A DNA stretch of 64,000 bases, from NCBI GenBank assembly GCA_012934845.2, contig WNNJ02000619.1, forward strand, positions 1-64,000. Direction: 5' to 3'. The position numbers and the translations under genes were made by a program. The notes under the pieces are model-generated. The model made no database searches. It worked only from the letters and a program-made list of their open reading frames with translations, and was not told the DNA's origin. Shown here piece after piece: positions 34,161 to 44,977 of this stretch. Position 1 is the stretch's first letter. Every line of letters starts with the position of its first letter. This DNA comes from Pomphorhynchus laevis (lineage: Eukaryota > Acanthocephala > Palaeacanthocephala > Echinorhynchida > Pomphorhynchidae).

Positions 34161-34500
34161 ATATTTAAATATTTATGTACCATAAATATTTTTTAATATT
34201 TAATAAATATTAAATTATTAATAATAAATTAATATTAATATTTTAATATTTAATATTTTATATTAATATACTTTAATATTTAAATTAATATTTTTTAATA
34301 TTAACTATTTATATACTTTATCATTAATATTGGTTTTATTAAGAATGAAGCTACCTGGATAATTTTGAATAATATTTATGTACCATAATAATATTAATAT
34401 TAATATTTTAATATTTATTATTAATATTTTAATATTAATATTAAATATTAAAAAATATTTATGGTACATAAATATTTAAATATTTTATTATAATTGGTTG
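34161..34500. repeat. AT-only inverted repeat
   Basis: Copies of ATTTATGTACCATAA at 34146, 34180 and 34375 and the inverted form TTTATGGTACATAAAT at 34455 are embedded in A/T-only sequence. Part of a Naiad frame end (TTGGTTTTATTAAGAATGAAG) is repeated at 34330. It looks like local back-and-forth duplication of the Naiad truncation point. Confidence 0.65.
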
Positions 34501-34782
34501 CATATTTCTCTTTAAATTTTTTTTTGTAATTTTTTTCTAAGGATACTTGGTGCCTTTATCTGAAAACTGGACGATCTGAAAGTGTATATTATGATCTCAA
34601 AAACTTTTTTATGTTTATCGGACAATAAATAATAATAACAATAAAAATATACACTATCCATAAAGTTTATTAAAAGTATAAATATAAGTAAATATAAATA
34701 TATAATTAAATAATTCTAATAATAAATTAGAATTATTATTTATCGAAATAATAGGGTCTTAAAATACTAAAATCGTACAATG

Positions 34783-35150
34783 TTAATAATAAACAAAAAT
34801 ATACACTGACCATAAAATTCATTAATAAATGTATATATAACATAAATATAGGTAGATTTTTAAATAATTCTAAAAGTAAAGAAATAATAGGGTCAGATTT
34901 AAGTAAATATATTCCTAAAATAAGGTATAAACTCCTACCACCATTAGGACGAAAAAATTGTAATTATAATAAAGAATTAAAATCAATATGTAACGATAAT
35001 ATTAGAAACATAATGGAAACAGAATGCAATTGTAAAAGTCTTAGTTTTGATAAAATAAATGAACATATATGTACCCATAATCTAGAATTGATTGAAAACA
35101 ATAAATTAAGGCAAATGCTATCAAAGGGATATTAATATAGATTAAATAAT
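34783..35150 (+). mobile_element. Naiad-type PLE fragment (spacer region)
   Basis: Nucleotide match to 36965-37330 (GGTATAAACTCCTACCACCA, CGATAATATTAGAAACATAA). Diverged internal fragment. Confidence 0.8.
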
Positions 35151-35294
35151 TTTTGTAGCTTAAATAATTTTTTTTAAAATAAATTGAATTTATTATAAGA
35201 AAAAAAATGATAATTAAACGAGAAAATTCGACAATCTTCGTAAACTTCTCCTAGTCTACCGCGAAATCTGCTATGCATATCAACAAATTAATAT

Positions 35295-35450
35295 TTCATG
35301 TTTTGGCAGAGTGGCCCTCAAGTTCAGATTGAATAATAATAACAATAAAAATAACAATTTTCTGATTATATTTTTTTACATTGAGTCAATAATTTTTAGA
35401 TTAAATAATATATCAAAATTTATTATTGATAACAGACAATTACAATTTAC
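35295..35450 (+). repeat. Dispersed ~155-bp repeat, copy 1
   Basis: Begins CATGTTTTGGCAGAGTGGCC. An inverted copy lies at 44689-44843. No coding content is recognised. Confidence 0.75.
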
Positions 35451-35518
35451 GGGTTACACACAAATGGGCTTATTGTTATCACTAATAAACTTAAAACGTT
35501 ATTTGTGATTTTGTGTGA

Positions 35519-36325
35519 TCATTGGTTGTTGCTTTCCGACATGTCTGCTTTCTGACATGCGTAAGTTTCATCCTTATTGACATTGAAACATTTTTTGCAA
35601 TAAGGGTTGAGATCCTTGAGCAAATCATGGATATAAACAGAGAAAATGATAGGGCTGAGCGGATCTCCCTGCATCACACCGCGGCTAGCAATTATTGTGT
35701 CTGATGAAGTAAGTCCGTCGAAGACATTTAATGAATTGGCATAGAGGATATTGCCTAAGTATTTCAGCATACGACCAGATATCCGGAAATCCATCGACAA
35801 TTTACGGGTGAGTATTTCTCGATTAACCGAATCAAAGGCTTTTTTAAAGTCAACAAAGATAGCATATAAATGACTCTTGCGTTCGAATTGTAATAACACT
35901 TGTTCACGAACTACCTTGATTGCATCCATCGTTGATCGGTGAGGTCGGAAACCAAATTGTTCTGGCGGCAACAGATAATCACGGTGTTTCGATAATCGAT
36001 TGGTTATAAGAGTGGACAAAAATTTATAGGTATGATTTAGCAGGGCAATTCTACAGTACGAGTTGGTATCACTTATTTCCCTTTTACCCTTATACAGGAT
36101 TTTTATTACAGCTTGCTTCCATGACACCGGCATTTGATAACCGTATAGGATACAATTGAATAAATGTAGCCAATAACTCGATAATAAATAAAAGGAATCT
36201 TTAATTTGTTCAACACAAAGTTGGTCAGGGCCGGCCGCCTTATTATTAGACATAGAAAAGAGAGCAAGTTCCAATTCGGGCAATGAAAATGGAGCATTTA
36301 GTTGGTCATTGTCACTGTCCAACAA
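35519..36325 (-). mobile_element. LINE RT fragment, open reading frame intact
   Basis: A 276-codon uninterrupted minus-strand frame holds the RT fingers and palm. Boxes are NNKAAGPDQLCVEQIK, PVSWKQAVIKILYKGKRE, LLPPEQFGFRPHRSTMDAI, YAIFVDFKKAFDSVNREIL and GVMQGDPLSPIIFSVYI. It stops before the catalytic YADD box, so it is not functional. FKKAFDSVNRE and QGDPLSP fit an RTE-like or related clade; I cannot settle which. Its 5' end abuts the truncated Naiad copy on the opposite strand at 36322, so the two are joined head to head. Confidence 0.75.
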
Positions 36326-37478
36326 TATTAATAATAATAGTAACTGCAATACCGCAGGTGTAGTGTATCTAATACAATGTACATGTGGATTGCAATATAT
36401 AGGTAAAACATCAAATGTTAAAAACTAGGTTTGGGCAACACATATATAATATACAGCATAATAGTCAAACTATATTTCATAAACATATGAGATTAATAGG
36501 ACATAAAAACTGTATTTTATTTATTTTAGAACATGTTATCGAAGAAAACATTTCAATATTAAATCAAAAACTATTAGAAAAAGAAGATTTTTGGATTAAA
36601 ACGCTTAATTCCATGTACTCATTAGGATTGAATGACGTGGTACAATGAATTAGCAGAAGTAGTATAATACATAATAAACAACTATATTATAATAATCTGG
36701 TTAAACGAAAACCAAGAAGTCATGGTGATAAAAGGAATAGAAAAAATAGAGTTAAAAATATTAAAAAATATATGCATATAAATGAACAACTAAAAATATC
36801 AAAACATTTTTTAAGATATAACAAGCTAAAAGATCGTTATGTAAATATAAGAAGTTTTTCTAAAGATATCATATGTTCAATAAATCAAAAATTAACTAAC
36901 GACTATAATATGCTAAGTTGTATAATGGACAGTTATTGTAATATAAAATACTATAATTGTACAATAAATGTTAATAATAACAATAGAAAATATACATTAA
37001 CCATAAACTTCATTAATAAATGTTTAGATAACATAAATATAGCCGGACTTTTAAATAATTCTAAAAGTAACGAAATAATAGGGTCAGATCTAGGTTAATA
37101 TATTCCTAAAATAAGGTATAAACTCCTACCACCATTAGGACGAAAAATTTGTAATTATAATAAAGAATTAAAATCAATATGTAACGATAATATTAGAAAC
37201 ATAATGGAAACAGAATGCAATTGTAAAAGTCTTAGTTTTGATAAAATAAATGAACATATATGTACCCATAATCTAGAATTAATTGAAAATTGTGAATTAA
37301 GAAAGCTGCTATCAAAAGGGTATAAATATAGATTAAATAATAACAACGACAAAAATAAAATTTACAATTCGTTATATAATAACTTAAATGATTACTTTAG
37401 TAAGCTGATTAATAGTGAAAGCTCGAATATATCTAAGATAAACACTCGGAAAGATTATATATTTGATTAAAAAATAAA

Positions 37479-38876
37479 ATGAAAATAACAAACAATTATA
37501 AAAGGAAAGATAAAATTAATAAAGATATGTATAAAGAACTTACTAAATTAAAGGATAACTATATAATAACAACTATTGATAAAGCTAGTAATAACTTTGT
37601 CTTCATATGCCAAAAGCTTTATTATGATATACTAGTGAAAGAGATTAATTCTAATGATTTTAATGTAAATCCAGCATATGAACGTAGTGAGTTGAGTTTA
37701 GAAACAATTATTACAAGTCACTGTTCTATAATGGATAAAAAGGGTATAAAGGTTGAATTAGATAATAAAACTATACCTATATTATATTGGAATCCAAAAT
37801 TACATAAAAATCCAATAAAACCTAGGTTCATATGTAGTGCGTTTAAATGTACATTAAAACCACTTTCTGTTTATATGAATAAAATACTTAAAGTAATTAA
37901 AGCACATTTTAAAAAATATTGCAAGGTAATCGAAATTAATACTGGTATAAAACACTATTTCAGTATTAATTCTACAAAAGAATTTTTAGAACAGACAAAA
38001 GGAATAAATTTTCAAAATATAAATACATACGATTTTAGTACGCTTTATACAAATCTAGATTTAGTAGATATTAAAGAAGCGTTAGTAAAATTAATTAACC
38101 TTATATTCGGAAAAAGATATACATATATATGTTATAATAATTATAACGCCTATCTAACAAAAATTAAACCATCAAATAAATATAAATATATGGATAAAAT
38201 TGAATTAATAGAATCCTTAAATATTTTGATAAATCAAAATTATTTAAAAGTAGGGACATCTATATTTAGACAAGTAAAAGGTGTTCCAATGGGTGGTAAT
38301 AGTAGCCCAATTATAGCTGACTTGTTTGTAAGCTTTATAGAATATGAATTTGTTCATAACTGTGTAAAAACTAAATCTAAACAATGTAGATATATGAAAT
38401 ATATGTTTCGATACATTGATGATATATGTGTATTTAATTCTAATAATTTTTATTCAGTTAGTGAACAAATTTATCCAGAAAGCCTTATTCTTAACAAAAC
38501 CAATATTAATGATAAAGAAGGTGTATATCTAGATATGAACATTAAATTAACATTAACTAAAACTACTATTAATTTATATCGTAAAGATGACATATTTAAA
38601 TTTACAAGAAACATATTTTTGCATGAGCATTCATGCATACCATATAATATAAAATATAATACATTAAATAATGAAATTTTAAGAATTGCAACAATATGTA
38701 ATGATATTGGCTTTCTTAAAAATCATTTAAATAATTTAATAGATACATATTTTAAACTAGGCTACTATAAAAATAACATCAAGCAGAAAATAGTAAAATA
38801 TATAAATGAACACAATAATATAAAGAATAAATTTAAACTCTTAAGTGGCAAATTTTTATGGATGGATAATAAATAA
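37479..38876 (+). CDS. Naiad-type PLE reverse transcriptase (open part)
   Basis: 465 codons. Visible blocks: IITTIDKASNNFVFICQKLY (res. ~29-48, the PLE lead motif); PILYWNPKLHKNPIKPRFIC (~99-118); box A NTYDFSTLYTNL (~186); box B GVPMGGNSSPIIADLF (~270); catalytic FRYIDDICVF (~310); YLDMNIKLTL; and a C-terminal domain ending GKFLWMDNK. The protein would reverse-transcribe the element RNA at a nicked target. The start Met is only the first in the open part; upstream in-frame sequence is separated by a stop at 37468-37470. Very A-rich codon use matches its family copies. The tail follows directly after the stop. Confidence 0.85.
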   Translation: MKITNNYKRKDKINKDMYKELTKLKDNYIITTIDKASNNFVFICQKLYYDILVKEINSNDFNVNPAYERSELSLETIITSHCSIMDKKGIKVELDNKTIPILYWNPKLHKNPIKPRFICSAFKCTLKPLSVYMNKILKVIKAHFKKYCKVIEINTGIKHYFSINSTKEFLEQTKGINFQNINTYDFSTLYTNLDLVDIKEALVKLINLIFGKRYTYICYNNYNAYLTKIKPSNKYKYMDKIELIESLNILINQNYLKVGTSIFRQVKGVPMGGNSSPIIADLFVSFIEYEFVHNCVKTKSKQCRYMKYMFRYIDDICVFNSNNFYSVSEQIYPESLILNKTNINDKEGVYLDMNIKLTLTKTTINLYRKDDIFKFTRNIFLHEHSCIPYNIKYNTLNNEILRIATICNDIGFLKNHLNNLIDTYFKLGYYKNNIKQKIVKYINEHNNIKNKFKLLSGKFLWMDNK

Positions 38877-38910
38877 TATACTTTGCATTAGAATAAGATA
38901 CTAGATAGTT

Positions 38911-39030
38911 ATTTCAGAGGAAATACATCATTAGCATGTATTTGGCCCCGCTGCTATGTTGGGTAGAGGAGTTAGGGGCCGAAACCTGATAGCATAGCAG
39001 TTCCTCCTGATGACCTCTAATTCTTATTCT
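38911..39030 (+). ncRNA. Naiad tail: hairpin plus permuted hammerhead-like core
   Basis: The first element is a hairpin AAATACAT-CATTAGC-ATGTATTT. Then: CTGCTATG (38951-38958); GGT-A (38962-38965); GAGGAG (38966-38971); TTAGGGGCC; GAAAC (38981-38985); CATAGCAG (38993-39000); TTCCTC (39001-39006); CTGATGA (39007-39013); CCTCTAA. GAGGAG pairs with TTCCTC flush to CTGATGA on one side and to the A38965 cleavage base on the other. ACC of GAAACC pairs with GGT, extended by CTGCTATG/CATAGCAG. CCTCTAA can pair with TTAGGGG. These are hammerhead strands in permuted order. GGCCCC/GGGGCC is a competing pseudoknot stem. Confidence 0.5.
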
Positions 39031-39394
39031 GATACAACGTCTGTTATTTATTAGTCAATTCATAAAAATGACGTTTATTTTAAATTTCATTTTTTTTATT
39101 TTAACTTGATTTAAATTATAGAAAATCTAAAAACAATTATTAATTTTATTATTTAATTATTAAATTTTGATTTAGCATTTTTATGTTTTGTTTAGTTTAT
39201 AATTCTATAAAATACGTAGACTCAGTTAGCTGATTTGATAGGGAGTACGACGGAGCCAAAGAGTTAGAATAAATAGATTAACAATAAATAATAACAATAA
39301 ATTTAGTTTAGTTTAATTATTATATGATAAATAATATAATATGATATATATGATAATATAATATGATATATAATATGATATATATGATATCATA

Positions 39395-39958
39395 TGTTGA
39401 ATAAATCAAAAATTAATTAACGACTATGATAGGCTAAGTTGTATAATAGACAGTTATTGTAATACAAAATACTATAATAGTACAATAAATGTTAATAATA
39501 ACAATAGAAAATATACATTAACCATAAACTTCATTAATAAATGTATAGATAACATAAATATTGCCGGACTTTTAAATAATTCTAAAAGTAAAGAAATAAT
39601 AGGATCAGATTTAAGTTAATATATTCCTAAAATAAGGTATAAACTCTTACCACCATTCGAACGAAAAATTTGTAACTATAATAAAGAATTAAAATCAATA
39701 TGTAACGATAATATTAGAAACATAATGGAAACAGAATGCAATTGTAAAAGTCTTAGTTTTGATAAAATAAATGAACATATATGTACCCATAATCTAGAAT
39801 TAATTGAAAATTGTGAATTAAGAAAGCTGCTATCAAAAGGGTATAAATATAGATTTAATAATAATAACAATAAAAATAAAATTTACAGTTCGTTATATAA
39901 TAACTTAAATGATTACTTTAGTAAGCTGATTAATAACGAAAGCTCAGAAAGATTGTAA
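39395..39958 (+). mobile_element. Naiad-type PLE fragment (spacer region)
   Basis: Close nucleotide match to 36877-37430, including METECNCKSLSFDKINEHIC. Both ends truncated. Confidence 0.85.
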
Positions 39959-39987
39959 ATTTGATAAAATTAAATTTGTTTGGTTTT

Positions 39988-40022
39988 ACCTGCCCTGGGA
40001 CACACTGGTGTACTCATAAACA
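39988..40022 (-). repeat. Scrap related to the 462-bp hammerhead unit
   Basis: TGCCCTGGGACAC followed by TGTACTCATAAA is the reverse complement of the GAGTACA...GTGTCCCAGGGCA part of the 6.8-8.0 kb units. It shows that the unit is dispersed in this genome. Confidence 0.55.
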
Positions 40023-40039
40023 ATCACAGTTTTTCCAAA

Positions 40040-40600
40040 AGAGAAATATTATATATAGTATATATAGTTTACTATATATTGTATATATAGTATGTATATA
40101 CAATGTATGTATATAGTATGTATGTACTAACCATATACACTGGTATATGGTTAAAAAACGTTTTAACTAAAAAAGTGTTTTTAGAAAAAGCTAAAAAAGT
40201 TTTTTTTTCCTTTTTTTAAAGTGTAATGTTTCTCAACACAACTTTTTAACTTCAAATCATTTTTAATAGAATTATACAGATCTAATATAGTAATACTTTA
40301 ATACTTAAAAGAGTACTATGTATATATATTTCTATCATTAAATTTATTATATAAATAATATATTAAAGAAAAAATTAAAAAAATAGAGATAAAATACACA
40401 ATATACAATCCATAGATATAAAAGATAACATGCACAAAGCGAATATTTCGTGTATTTTGAATGTTTCATATGTAAACCGGACAAGATTATGTTTCTTTTC
40501 TGTTGATTAATTGATTACAAAGAACTACATTTAACAGATACAAAATAATGGAATAATAGTTGAGGAACCAAAAACATACATCATATTTCACACGGTCAAA
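40040..40600. other. No recognisable gene
   Basis: AT-rich, with degenerate TATATAGTATG repeats near 40050-40130. Confidence 0.5.
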
Positions 40601-40609
40601 GCACAACAC

Positions 40610-41490
40610 ATAATGACACGAAAAACATTGAAGTCTAAAGCTAAGAAGTCCACTGTAAACACCGTCTCTCTAAACGCGAGCTTAATTGATGAGTGTACAT
40701 ATGTACAAGTCAAGTGTTCGAACGATTTGTGTGACACCTGGACCACTATTTGCATGAGCAAGTTAAAGAACATTACGATGATGCTTATTTTTGCGGCTTT
40801 TGTGCTGTGACGGAGCTCAATGTTTTGAGAAGACATTTGGTCGAATTTGAAGAAACACATAATCAATCGCTCAAGCAAACCGCCCTTATAGACGATACAA
40901 TAACCTTTTACGAATCTCAACAACCTCTTAAAAATATAGTTCCCGGTGATGTGCAGGTTGAGGATGATACGACTGCCTGCGTTGTTCACCTTGATGAGGA
41001 TACAAACGATCGCAAATTGCAACACACTGCTGAAAATACAGTCCCTAAAGATTCACCCGTCACGAATAAAAAGACTACCTGCGTCATCGTTGATCATCCT
41101 TCTCCTGATCTTTCTTTACATATTGAGAACCGAATTCGAACAACTTGTGCTCATGTCGGCAGTGATATACATGTAACATCCAGTATTTGGAAGTGGAGAC
41201 TTTTGCGTTCTTCCAATTCCACTCCATATTCAGTGACAAGATCGTTTGACGAGGTCTCGAAATATATTCTATCTTATGAAGCAATTTCACAAAGTGATAC
41301 ACCAAAGATGTTGAATGCTCACAATGCGACATTTTAACCTATCTCAAACAAATATGGTCAGTGCGTTTCCTCGGGCAACGCACACGTCACCTTGATGTCA
41401 CGATTGCTCAAACGGATATTCAAATACCCAGCTTACGTGCATGTAAAGATACACAATCGGATGTGTCCAGCGATATTCTTGATAATGTGA
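40610..41490 (+). pseudogene. Probable LINE ORF1 with PHD-like zinc finger, broken
   Basis: A first frame (40613) reads MTRKTLKSKAKKSTVNT ... VKCSNDLCDTW. A second frame (40750-41337) continues with EHYDDAYFCGFCAVTELNVL and a 150-aa Thr/Asp-rich tail. Together the cysteines (C..DLC, W, FCGFC) look like a PHD-type finger, as found at the start of ORF1 in CR1-group LINEs. The start resembles the frame at 19.9 kb (MTGKKRKQ, CSNTDC). A frame change separates the two halves. No RT follows. A host origin cannot be excluded. Confidence 0.45.
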
Positions 41491-41499
41491 TCTATTATA

Positions 41500-42111
41500 A
41501 TTTTTATCAAGTTAAAATAAGAAATTTAAATTTAAAATAAAAGTAATTTTTATGAATTGACTAATAAGTAACAGACTTTGTATCAGAATAAGTATTAGAG
41601 GTCATCAGGAGGAACTGCTATGCTCTCAGGTTTCTGCCACTTACTCCTCAACCCAACAAAGTAGCGGGACCAAATACATATGTAAAAAGCTAAAGCTTTT
41701 TACATACGAGGACAAAGTTATTACTAGCTTTATCAATAGTTGTTATTATATAGTTATGCTTTAATTTGGTAAGTTCTGTATACATGTCATTTCCTTTTAT
41801 AATTGTTTGTTATTTTAATTTTCTCTCTAATCTTATCTAATATATAAGTTTTCAAATGTTTATTTTTGATGTATTTAAGCTTTTACTATTAATCAACTTA
41901 TCAAAGTAAGCATTAAAGTTATTATATAACGAATTGTAAATTTTATTTCTATTGTTATTGATTAATAATAACTGGCTCGTTCAAATAAAAATATTTTCTA
42001 TAAAAAATATTTAATCTATATTTATACCCTTTTGATAGCATTTGCCTTAATTTATTGTTTTCAATTAATTCTTGATTATGGGTACATATATGTTCATTTA
42101 TTTTATCAAAA
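41500..42111 (-). mobile_element. Naiad-type PLE: tail fused to internal fragment
   Basis: The minus-strand tail (41500-41680) is joined at a perfect 12-bp foldback (41680-41705, ATGTAAAAAGCT/AGCTTTTTACAT) to the spacer/start-of-RT region of the same family. The RT body is deleted. Confidence 0.8.
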
Positions 42112-43510
42112 TTAAGATTTTTGCAATTTCATCATTTCTTTATACATATCTTTATTAATTTTATCTTTCCTTTTATAATTGTTTGTTATTTTCATTTTAT
42201 TTTTAATTTTATCAAATATATAATCTTTCCAAATTTTTATCTTAGATATATTCGAGCTTTCACTATTAATCAGCTTACTAAAGTAATCATTTAAGTTATT
42301 ATATAAGGAATTGTAAATTTTATTTTTGTCGTTGTTATTATTTAATCTATATTTATACCCTTTTGATAGCAGCTTTCTTAATTCACAATTTTCAATTAAT
42401 TCTAGATTATGGGTACATATATGTTCATTTATTTTATCAAAACTAAGACTTTTACAATTGCATTCTGTTTCCATTATGTTTCTAATATTATCGTTACATA
42501 TTGATTTTAATTCTTTATTATAATTACAAATTTTTCGTTCGAATGGTGGTAGGAGTTTATACCTTATTTTAGGAATATATTTACTTAAATCTGACCCTAT
42601 TATTTCTTTACTTTTAGAATTATTTAAAAGTCCGGCTATATTTATGTTATCTATACATTTATTAATGAAGTTTATGGTTAATGTATATTTTCTATTGTTA
42701 TTATTAACATTTATTGTACGATTATAGTATTTTGTATTACAATAACTGTCTATTATACAACTTAGCCTATCATAGTCGTTAATTAATTTTTGATTTATTG
42801 AACATATGATATCTTTAGAAAAACTTCTTATATTTACATAAAGATCTTTTAGCTTATTATCACTTAAAAGTTGTTTTAATATTTCTAATTGTTCATTTAT
42901 ATACATATCTTTTTTAATATTTTTAACTCTATTTTTCCTATTCCTTTTATCACCATGACTTCTTGGTTTTCGTTTAACCAGATTATTATAATATAGTTGT
43001 TTATTATGTATTATACTACTTCTGCAAATTCCTTGTACCACGTCATTCAATCCTAATGGGTACATGGAATTAAGCGTTTTAATCCAAAAATCTTCTTTTT
43101 CTAATAGTTTTTGATTTAATATTGAAATGTTTTCTTCGATAATATGTTCTAAAATAAATAATTTACAGTTTTTAATATCATGTCCTATTAATCTCATATG
43201 TTTATGAAATATAGTTTGACTATTATGCTGTGTATTATATGTGTTGCCTAAAACTAGTTTTTAACATTTGATATGTTTTTCCTATATATTGCAATCCACA
43301 TGTACATTGTATAAGATACACTACACCTGCGGTATTGCAGTTACAATTATTATTAATATTTAATGAAAAACATTTGTTTGTCGTATTACTTACAATACAA
43401 TTATTATTTATAACATCACAAACTATACAATTTTTTCTGTTACATTTAAAAGATCTAAAATTGAAATCATTAGTACTTAGGTATTTTTCCAATACGGTTG
43501 AGTACATATA
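42112..43510 (-). mobile_element. Naiad-type PLE, 5' part with N-terminal GIY-YIG nuclease
   Basis: The minus strand frame 43507-43235 has the zinc cluster CNRKNCIVC, then NCNTAGVVYLIQCTCGLQYIGKT. After one frame change, 43197-42112 (361 codons, open) continues the nuclease (LLEKEDFWIKTLNSMYPLGLND) and the Lys/Asn-rich spacer (METECNCKSLSF, ICTHNLELIENC) up to KDMYKEMMKLQKS, where it breaks into the neighbouring copy. This copy shows the nuclease is at the protein's N-terminus: a cysteine cluster followed by GIY-YIG and only then the RT lead. It supplies the region missing from the 36.3-kb copy. Confidence 0.85.
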
Positions 43511-44688
43511 ACTTTTAAGTCATCATTTTTAACGTTGCTTTTTCGGTGTCGCCACCTAGTTTAGTTGACTCAGACTAAACTTACAACGGGCCATCCAGCA
43601 GCATCTGACAGGGGGCTGCCCTGCTTAAGGCGGTTGCAGGCTGGAACAAGATCTATAAAAATCTACCACCTTCACTCCACGCGCTACGTGAAAAGCTATT
43701 GGTAATTACCTGATCTTTTGAAAGTGATCACGTGAAGCAGTTTACATTTTAAAGTGTAAACACCTTGGAATGCACCTTGCCTCAACCAGAACTTCGACTT
43801 TTGTAGTACTTTATTTTTTTTACTTTACGTTTAAATCATAGAAAACTTAAAATCTCGATTTGGCGACCAACAAATTTTTTCGTCGTTTACCCTTATGAAA
43901 AAACTTACTGAAGAAGAAAAAGTTTTTGGAGCTGATTGTATTAGTAATTTTTGGATTCTTAAAAAGGGAGCTTGTAAAGAAATACAATATATCAAATGGG
44001 AATGTTTCAAGACCTAAAAGGTCTTTAAAAGCATAACAAAGGAGAGGTAGAGCTTAGCGATTAAATAAAATAGTTTTCCCACTAGCTATTTTGCTACTAT
44101 ACTTTTTAAGTCTTTTTAAGGCTCAGAGAAATCGGTGTTACATTTAATGTTACATTTATCAACTCCATGGCCATAAGCTTTTCTACTAAATTAATGCTTA
44201 GTAATTTTAGGGCTTCTGACGGTTTACCAGAAAAGTTTAAAAAGACAACGCATGATTGTAAAATATCTCGGGGAATAAAAATACGCGGATGAAAGTAATC
44301 TACCTGATTTTAAAGATAAATTAATTATAAATTATTGAATTAAATTATAAAATACAAAGATATATTTAATTGTGTTTTGATCGCCCAGTATTATAAAAGC
44401 TTATTATAGAAAAGTTTTGTAACAGAAAACGACGGATGAAAGGGAACCAAAGAAAATAAGACGCGCATAACAATTATGTTGATGTGTACTATGGCTAAAA
44501 AAGCTAAATCCTCTAAGAATTGGTCATTTTAAATCAACTAAACCCTTGAAAGGTTTTCGTCCTGAGGAAATAGGTGTTCAATATCACATTCTTCAAAAGC
44601 ATGGGTAGCAAGAGATCTCTTCCAGATTATTGAAAAGAGCTTATATATAGTAATACGTACTCGTTTCTGCATTATATATATAAATTGT
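43511..44688. other. No recognisable gene
   Basis: Mixed-composition sequence; no frame with family resemblance. Confidence 0.45.
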
Positions 44689-44843
44689 AATTGTCTGTTA
44701 TCAATATTAAATTTTGATATATTATTAAATCTAAAATTTTTTTGACTTAATGTAAAAAAATATAATCAGAAAATTGTTATTTTTATTGTTATTATTATTC
44801 AATCTGGACTTGAGGGCCACTCTGCCAAAACATGAAATATTTG
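44689..44843 (-). repeat. Dispersed ~155-bp repeat, copy 2
   Basis: Inverted copy of 35295-35450. Confidence 0.75.
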
Positions 44844-44977
44844 ATATAATTTTTTCTATCACAGATTAGCTATCTTCTTCGAAGCTTAAAGAGTTGATGC
44901 TGTTTAAAATGAGACACGAATGGAAATAAAATATGATATGGAAATAAAATAAAGGATTACTTCAAAAATAAAAAATA

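Larger units (their letters stand above)
36322..39236 (+). mobile_element. Naiad-type PLE, longest copy (N-terminal GIY-YIG, RT, tail)
   Basis: Starts inside the N-terminal nuclease (AGVVYLIQCTCGLQYIGKT, the GIY-YIG motif pair). It continues with KLLEKEDFWIKTLNSMYSLGL at 36565-36630, a long N-rich spacer (36772-37470), the RT reading frame 37479-38876 and the ~360-bp tail with ribozyme-like hairpins, ending at the terminal motif near 39236. The nuclease before RT order is the hallmark of the permuted Naiad/Chlamys branch of PLEs. It is 5'-truncated; three stops or frame changes break the spacer and nuclease, but the RT part is open. Confidence 0.88.

Noticed and set aside
42326-42523. 65-aa plus-strand frames rich in Leu/Ser (also at 37155-37352 and 39676-39870)
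   Set aside because: Antisense shadows of the conserved Naiad spacer; they recur only because the Naiad copies recur.
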